From Promethearchaeota archaeon (GTDB lineage: Archaea; Asgardarchaeota; Lokiarchaeia; Sigyniarchaeales; SOKP01), in contig JAEOTA010000011.1 of assembly GCA_016840085.1 (NCBI GenBank), positions 1-34,221 of the forward strand: a stretch of DNA of 34,221 nucleotides, given 5' to 3'. The notes beneath the pieces were generated by a model that did not search any database, had not been told where the DNA came from, and saw only the letters and a list, made by a program, of their open reading frames with translations. Both the position numbers and the translations under genes were made by a program. Shown here in pieces: positions 9,368 through 17,320 of this stretch. Each line of letters opens with the position of its first letter. Position 1 is the first letter of the stretch.

Positions 9368-10363
9368 TTAACTTATATCCTCCTCCTTTCGAGTTGGAAT
9401 AAAATCAACATTTTCTAAATCGTTAATCCAACTGTCAAGCATTTCTATGAGAGGTTTTTGACCATCCTCCCTCATATTCAAAGGGACGGCATATGTAAAT
9501 GCAAATCGATAAGATTGAACCACTTGTATTAATGAAAAGAAATATTTAACTAAATCTTTAATTGGTAATTCCTTCTTATCAGTTTCTAAAGAGGGAAAGA
9601 TGATTTTCCGTTCATCTGGGTTGACTTGATATTCAATTATAAAATTAGGGTGAAATATAGCATTTCGATATTTCCTAAAGGTATGACCATCATTGAGTTC
9701 ATTTAAAAGGTTAAAAAAAGTTTTTCTATTTACACTTTGATTTGTATATGATATATCATTGAGGAGGTAATGTAGTTTTAGCTCCACTCTTAGAATGTCA
9801 ACCAGATATCCCTCTATTAAATAGCCAAATTTTAGTAGCCAGTCGAAAACATACCGCATATAATCCTCTTCATCGCATTCATCTAGTCTTTTTATGAATA
9901 AGGTTTCTACCTTATTGGAATAATCAATAAGCGTGGAATTCAGAGTAAGTTCAAGCAATTCTGGCAAAAAATCTTGATAAAATAAGACAGATTCAGTTAG
10001 TTTCTCAATTGGGTATTTTAGTTTAAAGGAGTGTTTATAATTAAGATAAATTTCTTTGACTTTCAATGGTTCTTTCTTTAATGCTTCAATTACACAGTCC
10101 TTCACTTCAAGGTATAACTCTTTATTTACTATATCTGTTTGGATGAGACTCTCCTCAAAATTCAATATTCCGTGTTTAAAGGCTTCAAGTGAGGTGATTA
10201 ATCCTTCTTTACTCTGAAATATCACGGAAATTTCATTAAAAAAGTTAAGTAATGCTTCGATCACACTTTTATTTTCGAAATCTTCCTCAATTTGCTCAAA
10301 ATCTATATTTGAAAAAATCTCATCAAGTTTCTTTTTTAAATCCGTTGGGAATTTTCTCTCCAT
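9368..10363 (-). CDS. HEPN-domain protein, first gene of the SIR2/TPR operon
   Basis: A 331-residue, almost fully helical protein. Residues 233-238 read RNAIFH within FRKYRNAIFHPNF, the R-x4-H signature of HEPN RNases, including the RN pair common in active members. The upstream helix with FGYLIEGYLVDILRVELKL would be the preceding HEPN helix. The N-terminal ~165 residues are helical and unrecognised. The ATG at 10363 is chosen over a TTG 12 codons upstream because AAGGAG (10375-10380) lies 11 bases before it, within the would-be extension. It leads a leftward operon with the HEPN-TPR and SIR2-TPR genes. Its promoter region contains two related palindromes (10454-10469 and 10539-10553) that may be operators. 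Probably a toxin or effector; target unknown. Confidence 0.75.
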   Translation of the reverse strand: MERKFPTDLKKKLDEIFSNIDFEQIEEDFENKSVIEALLNFFNEISVIFQSKEGLITSLEAFKHGILNFEESLIQTDIVNKELYLEVKDCVIEALKKEPLKVKEIYLNYKHSFKLKYPIEKLTESVLFYQDFLPELLELTLNSTLIDYSNKVETLFIKRLDECDEEDYMRYVFDWLLKFGYLIEGYLVDILRVELKLHYLLNDISYTNQSVNRKTFFNLLNELNDGHTFRKYRNAIFHPNFIIEYQVNPDERKIIFPSLETDKKELPIKDLVKYFFSLIQVVQSYRFAFTYAVPLNMREDGQKPLIEMLDSWINDLENVDFIPTRKEEDIS

Positions 10364-10453
10364 CTTAAATATCGCTCCTTTTTGTCTTTTTTTCTTCAAT
10401 AAATAATATTTCCTACGATTTATTTTTTTACATTATTGATGAAAAAAAAATTG

Positions 10454-10469
10454 TGTCCAATAGTGGACA
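10454..10469. promoter_or_regulatory. Candidate operator palindrome A
   Basis: TGTCC-AATAGT-GGACA, a perfect 5-bp inverted repeat about 90 bases upstream of the HEPN operon start. It shares its half-site and CCAATA centre with palindrome B at 10539-10553, as expected for two sites of one regulator. Confidence 0.4.
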
Positions 10470-10538
10470 TTTTAGATAATCCATTTTTTCAGTATGTATA
10501 AAATCAGAGGAAATTGAAAATTAACAATGCTGTATTTT

Positions 10539-10553
10539 TATCCAATATGGATA
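10539..10553. promoter_or_regulatory. Candidate operator palindrome B
   Basis: TATCC-AATAT-GGATA, a perfect 5-bp inverted repeat with the same layout as palindrome A. The two fit a common T(A/G)TCCAATA..GGA(T/C)A pattern. Confidence 0.4.
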
Positions 10554-10609
10554 ATTTGGGATCTTTTTGAATTTAAATGATTTTATAATAAGAGAAAATA
10601 TGAAAATGA

Positions 10610-10641
10610 CAATACTTATTTTTAAGTATCAATACTTATTT
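10610..10641. repeat. 12-base direct repeat with 20-base period
   Basis: CAATACTTATTT occurs at 10610-10621 and again at 10630-10641, exactly 20 bases apart, about two helical turns. The first copy also forms a hairpin with the spacer: ATACTTA (10612-10618), loop TTTT, TAAGTAT (10623-10629). Could be tandem protein-binding sites. Confidence 0.45.
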
Positions 10642-10696
10642 GCGGGATTTTTTCTATTGAATAATCAAATAATATTAGAAAAATAGGAAAAAGTAA

Positions 10697-10721
10697 GGAT
10701 AACGGTTAGTGTTTCTTATCC
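10697..10721. repeat. Inverted repeat GGATAA ... TTATCC
   Basis: Six-base arms separated by a 13-base loop that begins CGGTTA, the same loop as the recurrent palindrome at 21240-21263. It may be a diverged member of that family or a separate operator. Confidence 0.35.
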
Positions 10722-11335
10722 ATAGAATTTTGCATAACTCTCTAATAAAATTAGAATTTTATCTTCTGGAGAAGAAATTTGAAGTAGACTAAATCTATTA
10801 AAAATAATAGAACTGTTGAATATACGTGAAATAACTGAAAGTTAAAATAAATTTAGCTTCAAATTAGTCTTAAAATTATAGAATAAATTTTTAATTAATT
10901 ACTCCTTTTTGAGTAATATTTTTCGCCAATTCTTCAACTTGATTTGATAGAGAAAGATTGAAAAGGATTCACTTTTTATGCTCATTTCTTTTTAAGATTT
11001 TTATTAGGAATTTTCTCAATCTCAGCAATAGTAAGATTTGAGTTATAAATCTCAAAATTTTCAATCAATACATTCAAATTTGATATAATTTATCCTATTA
11101 GTTAATATTTAAATTCAAAAAGTTCTATTAAACAGTTAGACATTTTTATAATAAATCTAAAAATCTAAGAAACGTTTTATTTACCATTACAATGTACTTA
11201 GGAGCAGTAGGAATTATAATAATTGTTAATATAAACAATCCATCAAAACTGGTGGAAAATGTAATTATATTTATGATGTAGAATTTTCTAATAAATTACT
11301 TTAATTTAATTTAGGAAGAGAAGGGCAGTAAAATA

Positions 11336-14251
11336 ATGAGCGAAGAAGATCTATTTGATAAAATTATTGATGAATTCAATTTACAAAATATCATTTTAGA
11401 TGACAATAAACAAGAAATTATGAATGAATACATCCCTCTTTTAAAAAAAAAAGCCGAGAGTTTTAGTGATTTCAATTTTAAAATGATATTGACCGTAATG
11501 CTTCTATTATTAAATAGAATGAAAGAAATTAGATTTGAAAGCAATCCTCCAGTTGTGGTTTTAACAGCATCAGTATTATGGCATAATGCAATAAACAGAC
11601 CTAACGATAGAGAATATATTTTACAAGATGAAATTGAAAAAAGATTTGATGCTAGTATAAATGCAGAAAGATTTTTAAGAAGAGAACTAGGAATCAATAA
11701 AAGAGTTTATTCAGATCTAGAAAGTTTAATAGAAGATTTAAACAAAGGATCAAACATAATACTCGGAAACTTATTCACATCTCAAAATTTTAGAAAATGG
11801 GATGAAATTAGAAATTTTTTAATTGAAAAAGTTTTTAAAAGAGAAAATTTTAATCAATGCGCATTAGAGGCAGCTATATTTTTGTATTTAAATAGGGAAA
11901 GAACTTACACGAAATCCGAGATATGGAATGCTACTAAACATGACATTTTACTTGAAGGTGATACTCCAGAAGCCACTTTTAATTCTGATTTAAGTAGATA
12001 TACAATAAACTCTGATGTCAAAAGTAAGAGAAAACCATTATTGTTCGAAATAGTAAACCCAGATGAACAACCACATAAAATTGTTATATTAGATAATATT
12101 TTTGAAGAAATTAATAGATTTTTAATGGATATTGCTGAATTAATTAAACCATTTGTTGAATTTTCAAAATTACTAGAAGAAACTGATGAAAATGTAAGAC
12201 AGATATGTAATATTATTAGGGAAAGTGAAAGAGAATATATTAATGCATATTATAATAATTTTTTTCAAGTTAGAATCCCTTTAGAAAAAAATATATCACC
12301 TTTTTTTAGAATTTTAACTATTAATAAAATTTGTAAAAGTAATAGAAGAAATAATCCTTTTAATAGTCTAGCTGATTTTATAAATTATGTAGATGAATTT
12401 AAGGATAAATTAAAGGATGATAGTTTTCCAGATAATTTTATTGATGATATTCTTGAACTTAATGACATTGAACCCATTATTTATGAAGGAAAGGAGTATC
12501 ATTTCAATTTGGATTTTGTAAGAAAATTTGTTAAGGTCACCGAATCAGTTGATAGACAATTCCAAAATTATGGTGGTTTTAATTTTTTTAGACACTTTAT
12601 AATTTATTATACACCTCAAGGAATTAAGTTAAAGGAGGCTCATTCTAATTTATGGAATATGATATTTAATCCCATTATTAAATTATTGAATTTAGAGAGT
12701 GAAGAATATTTCGTCGATCACGGCAGATTTTTCATGCCGAAAGGTGTTTATGAAGATGACAGGACATGGGGTGCATTATTAAAGTCAAATATTGGAAACT
12801 TGGAAATAGAAGAACACCGAACAAGATCACTTCAATTATATATTGGTATAAATCCTAAAGGTTTGGAAATTGGAACAAATTTAGGAAGTAATGCAGATAT
12901 TGCATTAAAAACATTTTTAGAAGAGAATGCCATTGAGAATAAAGATAAATTAATTAATCTTTTTAAAGAATTTAAAGTAAAATATCAAGATAATATAAGA
13001 ATAATAAGTTCAGAGAGGGATGTGGAGAAGTTAATCAATCTAGACCAATCTTTAGAGGATGATTCTTTTAAAGAAGAGATTTTCGATTACTTTAAAAGGC
13101 AATTTTCTATAATTTATGGTGAATTTCAAGGAGATCAAACACAATTTAATTATATAGTTAAAGATCTTTTCGAAGTATATAAAATTTTAATTGGAGAGTC
13201 GGAGATCGAACCACTTCCTCCAATTTCTCCATTAAAAGAATTAATTACAAATAATGTTCAAACTACTAATTTTCTGTCAGCGAAAGATGATATTGTTAAA
13301 TATCTTAATAAAGAATTTGTTGGAATAGATTTAAACAATATTGTTGAAAAAATATTAAATCTTTTAGAGTCTGAAAAAAATATTATACTTTATGGAGCAC
13401 CAGGTACTGGTAAGACAGTCATTTTGGAAGATATTTTTAAAATACTTAAAGAAAAATTTGATGTTATTGAGGACATTCTATCAACTACAGCAACTTCTGA
13501 TTGGACTTTATTTGAGACTATAGGTGGACTTGTTCCAGAAGCAAAGAAATTGAATTTTAGACCTGGTCTATTTCTCAGATGCTTTAGAAAACCAGGAACT
13601 AAAATAAGTAATAATTGGTTAATAGTTGATGAATTAAATCGAGCAAATATAGATAAAGCATTTGGTTATTTTTTCACTTCATTAAGTGATGAGTCTGTAG
13701 AACTTCCATTTAAAAATCTTGATGACCAAACAATAAGACTTGTACCAATAAAAAAATATATGCATGAGGGAAAAAACATAGATGAAATATTTGATCTTAT
13801 CAATTCCGGTACTCGTGGGTTTGATACATATTATATATCACCTAATTGGAGAATGGGTGGAACTATAAATTCTTCTGACAAAGCTTCATTACACCAACTT
13901 TCACACGCATTTATTCGAAGATTTGGTTTTGTCAACATTCCATCTCCAGATATCGAAAAATTTATGAAAGATTTTAAAAATTTTGAGTCATCAGAAAAAA
14001 AACAAAATGATTTAAAAAAAGTATGGGAGATAATTCAAGAAATTTATGAAATTGGACCTGCAATTATAATAGATATGGATAAACTTCTAAAATCAGATAA
14101 TTTAGATATATTTGACGCCTTTGAGGCTTATATTTTACCCCAAATTGACACACTTCCTGATGATATCATTAACAATCTAATGGAAAAATTAATTAAGGAA
14201 TTTGGAGAAGAAAGAGGAAAGAGATTTTCTGAATATAAAGTAATACTTTAA
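11336..14251 (+). CDS. McrB-like AAA+ motor subunit of a McrBC-type restriction system
   Basis: A 971-residue protein. The C-terminal third is an McrB/MoxR-type AAA+ domain: Walker A GAPGTGKT at 687-694, Walker B WLIVDELNRAN with the D-E pair at 765-766, and a sensor segment GTINSSD near 842 followed by an arginine-rich FIRRFGF near 860, close to the family's MNxxD...RRF. Around residues 178-245 a winged-helix segment (AAIFLYLNRERTYTKSEIW ... TPEATF) resembles the HARE-HTH domain, whose relatives associate with DNA-modification or restriction proteins. A further region around 470-530 (VYEDDRTWGALL ... LEIGTN) may be a second target-recognition module. McrB relatives use NTP to drive McrC along DNA carrying modified bases. 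The nuclease partner follows 25 bases downstream. A GGAAG site precedes the ATG. Confidence 0.85.
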   Translation: MSEEDLFDKIIDEFNLQNIILDDNKQEIMNEYIPLLKKKAESFSDFNFKMILTVMLLLLNRMKEIRFESNPPVVVLTASVLWHNAINRPNDREYILQDEIEKRFDASINAERFLRRELGINKRVYSDLESLIEDLNKGSNIILGNLFTSQNFRKWDEIRNFLIEKVFKRENFNQCALEAAIFLYLNRERTYTKSEIWNATKHDILLEGDTPEATFNSDLSRYTINSDVKSKRKPLLFEIVNPDEQPHKIVILDNIFEEINRFLMDIAELIKPFVEFSKLLEETDENVRQICNIIRESEREYINAYYNNFFQVRIPLEKNISPFFRILTINKICKSNRRNNPFNSLADFINYVDEFKDKLKDDSFPDNFIDDILELNDIEPIIYEGKEYHFNLDFVRKFVKVTESVDRQFQNYGGFNFFRHFIIYYTPQGIKLKEAHSNLWNMIFNPIIKLLNLESEEYFVDHGRFFMPKGVYEDDRTWGALLKSNIGNLEIEEHRTRSLQLYIGINPKGLEIGTNLGSNADIALKTFLEENAIENKDKLINLFKEFKVKYQDNIRIISSERDVEKLINLDQSLEDDSFKEEIFDYFKRQFSIIYGEFQGDQTQFNYIVKDLFEVYKILIGESEIEPLPPISPLKELITNNVQTTNFLSAKDDIVKYLNKEFVGIDLNNIVEKILNLLESEKNIILYGAPGTGKTVILEDIFKILKEKFDVIEDILSTTATSDWTLFETIGGLVPEAKKLNFRPGLFLRCFRKPGTKISNNWLIVDELNRANIDKAFGYFFTSLSDESVELPFKNLDDQTIRLVPIKKYMHEGKNIDEIFDLINSGTRGFDTYYISPNWRMGGTINSSDKASLHQLSHAFIRRFGFVNIPSPDIEKFMKDFKNFESSEKKQNDLKKVWEIIQEIYEIGPAIIIDMDKLLKSDNLDIFDAFEAYILPQIDTLPDDIINNLMEKLIKEFGEERGKRFSEYKVIL

Positions 14252-14276
14252 CTTTTTTTATTAATTTAATTATGGT

Positions 14277-15701
14277 TTGGTTATCAATTTGACTGAAATT
14301 TCAAAATATGATAGGTTGTTATGGAGCCCAAATAAAGAACAACTAAGAAAATTAGGATTTAAACTTGAGACTGAATTAGAATGGTTTGAAGAAGATACAT
14401 TGGGATATTTGATTACTTATTTCCAAACAGGCTATTTTGTTTTTATAAATGAAATTTTCGATAAGATTAAAATTGATATAGATAATATACCAACGAGAAC
14501 AAAGGATGAATTTTTTCAGTTATCCTTTTTGAAATTTATATCTCAACAAATTTCTGAATTTAAAAAATTCTTATATAATTGGATTCAAAAGATTAAAATA
14601 ACGTCAGTTGATAACCCTTTAATATTGAATAATCAAATTGAAGGTAAAATATTATGGAAGGATACATTTAGAGAAAGAAACTATTTACCTTATCCCAAAA
14701 GCATAAAATTTGTATGTACTTCATATAAGACCAATTTTGATTCATTAGAAAATATAATTTTAAAATCTTTTCTAAATTTTTTAAAAAATATTATAGAAAC
14801 TCACCTAAATTATCTTAAAGTAGAAAAAGAAAAAAAAAAAGAAGATTGGAGATTCCATGCTATCACTATTTACAATCTTTTGAAAAGAATATTAACTAAT
14901 TATTATATGCGAGAAATTACTTTAAAGAAAAATGAATGGAAAAATAAATATTCCCTAAATAGAACACTTAGATCTTGCCACAAAAATAATTTATTAATTT
15001 TATTAATTGCTAACCTCTACATCGATTTGAGATCCTCAAAAAATAGAAATTTACTTGAAAAATTTTTAATGAATAATATAATTAAGCCTAACCAAGATAA
15101 AACTGCTGAATTATTTGTTTTATTTACAATTATTCAAAAATTATCTTCCCAAAAAGAGGGATATGAAGAGTATTTATTGATTAAACCAAGAAAGGATATT
15201 GTGAAACAGTTCTCGCAACCTGTTTATACAAAAATTTATGATGATGATATTAAAATCAATCTATATTATCAAATCACGCCTAATTGGATCTCCATTAAAT
15301 ATCCTGATGTTTCCTTATTTAGTATAACTTTAAAACAATACAAACTAAAGAATATTGAAATGCACCCTGATATCACAATCGAGGTTTCAAAAGGGCATAA
15401 AAAAAAGATTATTTTTTTGGAAGTAAAAAATTCTAAGAAATCTGATTATCTACGTCAAGGTTTGATGCAAATATGTAATTATTACGAATTTTTAAAAATT
15501 ACTGAAGAAAGTATAATCGAAAATACCTCAGATTTCAAAAAAGAAGGAATATTAATTTCTAAAGGTATTCCTGATGGATGGGAAATAAATACTAATAATA
15601 TGTGGACTAATAATCAAATAAAAATTAAGTATTTAGACTTTCAAGGGCTCAAATCTCTAGATAATCGAATTTTTGTGGCAAAATTATTACATATTTCATA
15701 A
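14277..15701 (+). CDS. McrC-like PD-(D/E)XK nuclease subunit
   Basis: A 474-residue protein with a C-terminal PD-(D/E)XK nuclease core: HPDITIE with the metal-binding Asp at 365, then after a turn FLEVK with Glu382 and Lys384, then a helix LRQGLMQICNYYEFL with the Gln often seen in this fold. The N-terminal ~330 residues are helical, lysine-rich and resemble the DUF2357/McrC style of N-terminal region only loosely. Directly following an McrB-like motor gene, it is best read as the cleavage subunit of that restriction system. The only in-frame start near the ribosome region is TTG 14277; the ATG at 14272 is in another frame and hits a stop after six codons. Nuclease core firm, McrC assignment by context. 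Confidence 0.8.
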   Translation: MVINLTEISKYDRLLWSPNKEQLRKLGFKLETELEWFEEDTLGYLITYFQTGYFVFINEIFDKIKIDIDNIPTRTKDEFFQLSFLKFISQQISEFKKFLYNWIQKIKITSVDNPLILNNQIEGKILWKDTFRERNYLPYPKSIKFVCTSYKTNFDSLENIILKSFLNFLKNIIETHLNYLKVEKEKKKEDWRFHAITIYNLLKRILTNYYMREITLKKNEWKNKYSLNRTLRSCHKNNLLILLIANLYIDLRSSKNRNLLEKFLMNNIIKPNQDKTAELFVLFTIIQKLSSQKEGYEEYLLIKPRKDIVKQFSQPVYTKIYDDDIKINLYYQITPNWISIKYPDVSLFSITLKQYKLKNIEMHPDITIEVSKGHKKKIIFLEVKNSKKSDYLRQGLMQICNYYEFLKITEESIIENTSDFKKEGILISKGIPDGWEINTNNMWTNNQIKIKYLDFQGLKSLDNRIFVAKLLHIS

Positions 15702-15734
15702 ACTCATTTGATTATATAGTTATAAAGATTAATA

Positions 15735-15746
15735 GTGAAACGGTTA
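15735..15746 (+). repeat. Half copy of the recurrent GTGAAACGGTTA element
   Basis: GTGAAACGGTTA matches the left arm and loop of the intact palindrome at 21240-21263; the right arm is not conserved here. An oppositely oriented half copy lies about 130 bases downstream. Confidence 0.45.
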
Positions 15747-15870
15747 CAGAACAAAAATTTAACCTCAGAGTGTCTATTTATTAAAAATTAAGAGCTGAGT
15801 TTTTCATAAATTTATAATAAGACCATTACAGTTCAGGAGATAACAACAGTTAGATTAATTTTGTGGAAAT

Positions 15871-15884
15871 ACGTGAAATAACCG
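15871..15884 (-). repeat. Half copy of the recurrent element, opposite orientation
   Basis: ACGTGAAATAACCG is the reverse complement of CGGTTATTTCACGT, the loop and right arm of the intact element at 21240-21263. With the copy at 15735-15746 it forms a widely spaced inverted pair. Confidence 0.45.
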
Positions 15885-16172
15885 AATATTATATTTAAAT
15901 GATTACAAAATTATTATAAAACTCCACTTAATTTATTAATTCTTATTGTAAATAAATCTATAAACAGTCTGAATTCATTTACTTAGTATATTAAAATATA
16001 AGTTTAATATTCATATAATACACTCATTTTTGATTTAATTCTAAGTATTAAACTTCTGAAGATAATTATTTTCATTTGTTTGGAGCTAAATTAAAAAACA
16101 ATTATTTTTACCTAAATGTACATTATAATTAAGAAATTTTAAGATAAAATTCAATGAGTTGATATTTGTTTA

Positions 16173-17309
16173 ATGTCAAGAAGTATTATAAAAACTCCTT
16201 TTAAAGAATTACCTGAGGCTCTTGTTGAGGATATGTTAATTCAATGCGATGGAATAAGCAAAAAATTGTCAACGACGTTTCAAAATTTATTAGATCTTAA
16301 AAAAAGAGCAAGGAGGATATTAAAGGATAAAGAATTACTAAAAAATGATTCTAAGATTACATTAACACCATCTCACCCAACAACTTGTGGAGTAGACGGA
16401 GCTTTTGCTATAGAGAAACTGCTCTCTACAGATATAGTTGGTATTGCTGGTGTAGCGGTTGAAGGATTAGCTCCTCCAACTGAAGTTCGATATTGGCCAG
16501 TACCATACCATAACTCTAATGTTCTAACTTTAGCACATAATGATACAACAGGTTTAATTTCAAGAGCAATAATGATGTGCATGGAATTAATTTTGGCGGG
16601 AAATGCACCTCACGATGTAGTGTTTATTGATGGTTCATTAATAACGCCTTTTATAAAATTAAATCAAGCTTTAAATCCTAATATTAAGCCAGTGAAGGAA
16701 ATAATGGATGTATTATTTAGAAAATTAAAACCTGCATTGAATTCGTATGAAAAAATACTTAATTCTAAAAAAACTGACCAAATATTCACTGGTGTGCCAA
16801 AATATACTACTATAAATCAAATTTCGCAAGATATTCTGAATTTAAAGGGATTTGAAGATCGTGGATTACTTTCCTTCATTTTAAAAGCAGGTGAATTCGT
16901 AGGACCGTTTAAAATCAAAAAACCAATATCAAAATGGAGTCTAGAGTACTTACCATCTGATACAATAGAACAATTCAAAAGGATCTTAAATGCATTAAAT
17001 GAGATTAATATGGTTTATTATAGACCTTCTGAATTTTTTCCTGTATTAAGAGTGGAAATTGCTCCATCAATAGCAACGAATAATTATAGGTTAGCAATGT
17101 TATTTGAATCTATAAAATTACAATGTGGTGCTCCCGGGATTATAGAACCTTATCCATTATATTTCGCAGATAGAATAGTTAAACATCTAAGAAAAGCCTT
17201 ACCAGCAATTAGAAGAACAGCGACACAGGATATGACATTAAAGTGGAAAGGAGCAGAAGGAAATATTTATTTTGCCTTACATGGATATCGTACTGATTGG
17301 GGGAAATAA
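16173..17309 (+). CDS. nurA: NurA-family 5'-3' nuclease
   Basis: A 378-residue NurA-domain protein, within the family's usual size. TCGVDGAFAIEKL around residues 71-83 places the first metal-binding Asp at 75, and VVFIDGSLITPF around 149-160 gives the second at 153, with an acidic residue in the MCMELIL helix near 138 between them. The C-terminal strand ends LHGYRTDWGK, containing the His/Tyr typical of the NurA C-terminus. NurA is an RNase H-like nuclease that works with the HerA hexamer to resect DNA ends, in archaea usually next to mre11-rad50. Here HerA follows at once but no Mre11 is present, and ParA and NucS-like genes follow instead, which suggests a dedicated or accessory HerA-NurA machine. 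Its end is separated from the HerA start by a ribosome site only. Confidence 0.85.
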   Translation: MSRSIIKTPFKELPEALVEDMLIQCDGISKKLSTTFQNLLDLKKRARRILKDKELLKNDSKITLTPSHPTTCGVDGAFAIEKLLSTDIVGIAGVAVEGLAPPTEVRYWPVPYHNSNVLTLAHNDTTGLISRAIMMCMELILAGNAPHDVVFIDGSLITPFIKLNQALNPNIKPVKEIMDVLFRKLKPALNSYEKILNSKKTDQIFTGVPKYTTINQISQDILNLKGFEDRGLLSFILKAGEFVGPFKIKKPISKWSLEYLPSDTIEQFKRILNALNEINMVYYRPSEFFPVLRVEIAPSIATNNYRLAMLFESIKLQCGAPGIIEPYPLYFADRIVKHLRKALPAIRRTATQDMTLKWKGAEGNIYFALHGYRTDWGK

Positions 17310-17315
17310 GGTGAT
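17310..17315 (+). promoter_or_regulatory. Shine-Dalgarno site pointing to an AUU start for herA
   Basis: GGTGAT immediately after the NurA stop codon. The only HerA-frame codon at proper spacing that could start translation is ATT at 17321, five bases downstream. Confidence 0.5.
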
Positions 17316-17320
17316 TAAAA

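Larger units (their letters stand above)
10364..11335. other. Divergent intergenic region rich in palindromes
   Basis: Nearly 1 kb between the leftward HEPN operon and the rightward McrBC-like operon. No convincing gene was found; short open stretches on both strands lack ribosome sites. It holds two related palindromes, a 12-base direct repeat with a hairpin, an inverted repeat GGATAA/TTATCC at 10697-10721, and a half copy of the recurrent CGTGAAATAAC motif at 10825-10836. The promoters of both operons must lie here. Confidence 0.55.
15702..16172. other. Intergenic region between the McrBC and NurA-HerA modules
   Basis: About 470 bases without a supportable gene. It carries two partial copies of the recurrent palindrome, at 15735-15746 and 15871-15884, in opposite orientation. 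The remainder is A/T-rich and must include the promoter of the NurA-HerA operon. Confidence 0.5.

Noticed and set aside
10982..11095. Minus-strand open stretch reading ... NVLIENFEIYNSNLTIAEI ..., protein-like in composition
   Set aside because: About 35 codons flanked by stops, no start or ribosome site, and continuing the sense needs a frame change. Possible decayed gene, but not supportable.
11151..11283. Plus-strand frame with a possible membrane segment (MYLGAVGIIIIVNINN)
   Set aside because: Only 29 codons from its ATG and no ribosome site; A/T-rich DNA often yields hydrophobic peptides by chance.
14272..14292. ATG at 14272 as the start of the McrC-like gene
   Set aside because: It is in a different frame and meets TGA after six codons; TTG 14277 is in the correct frame.
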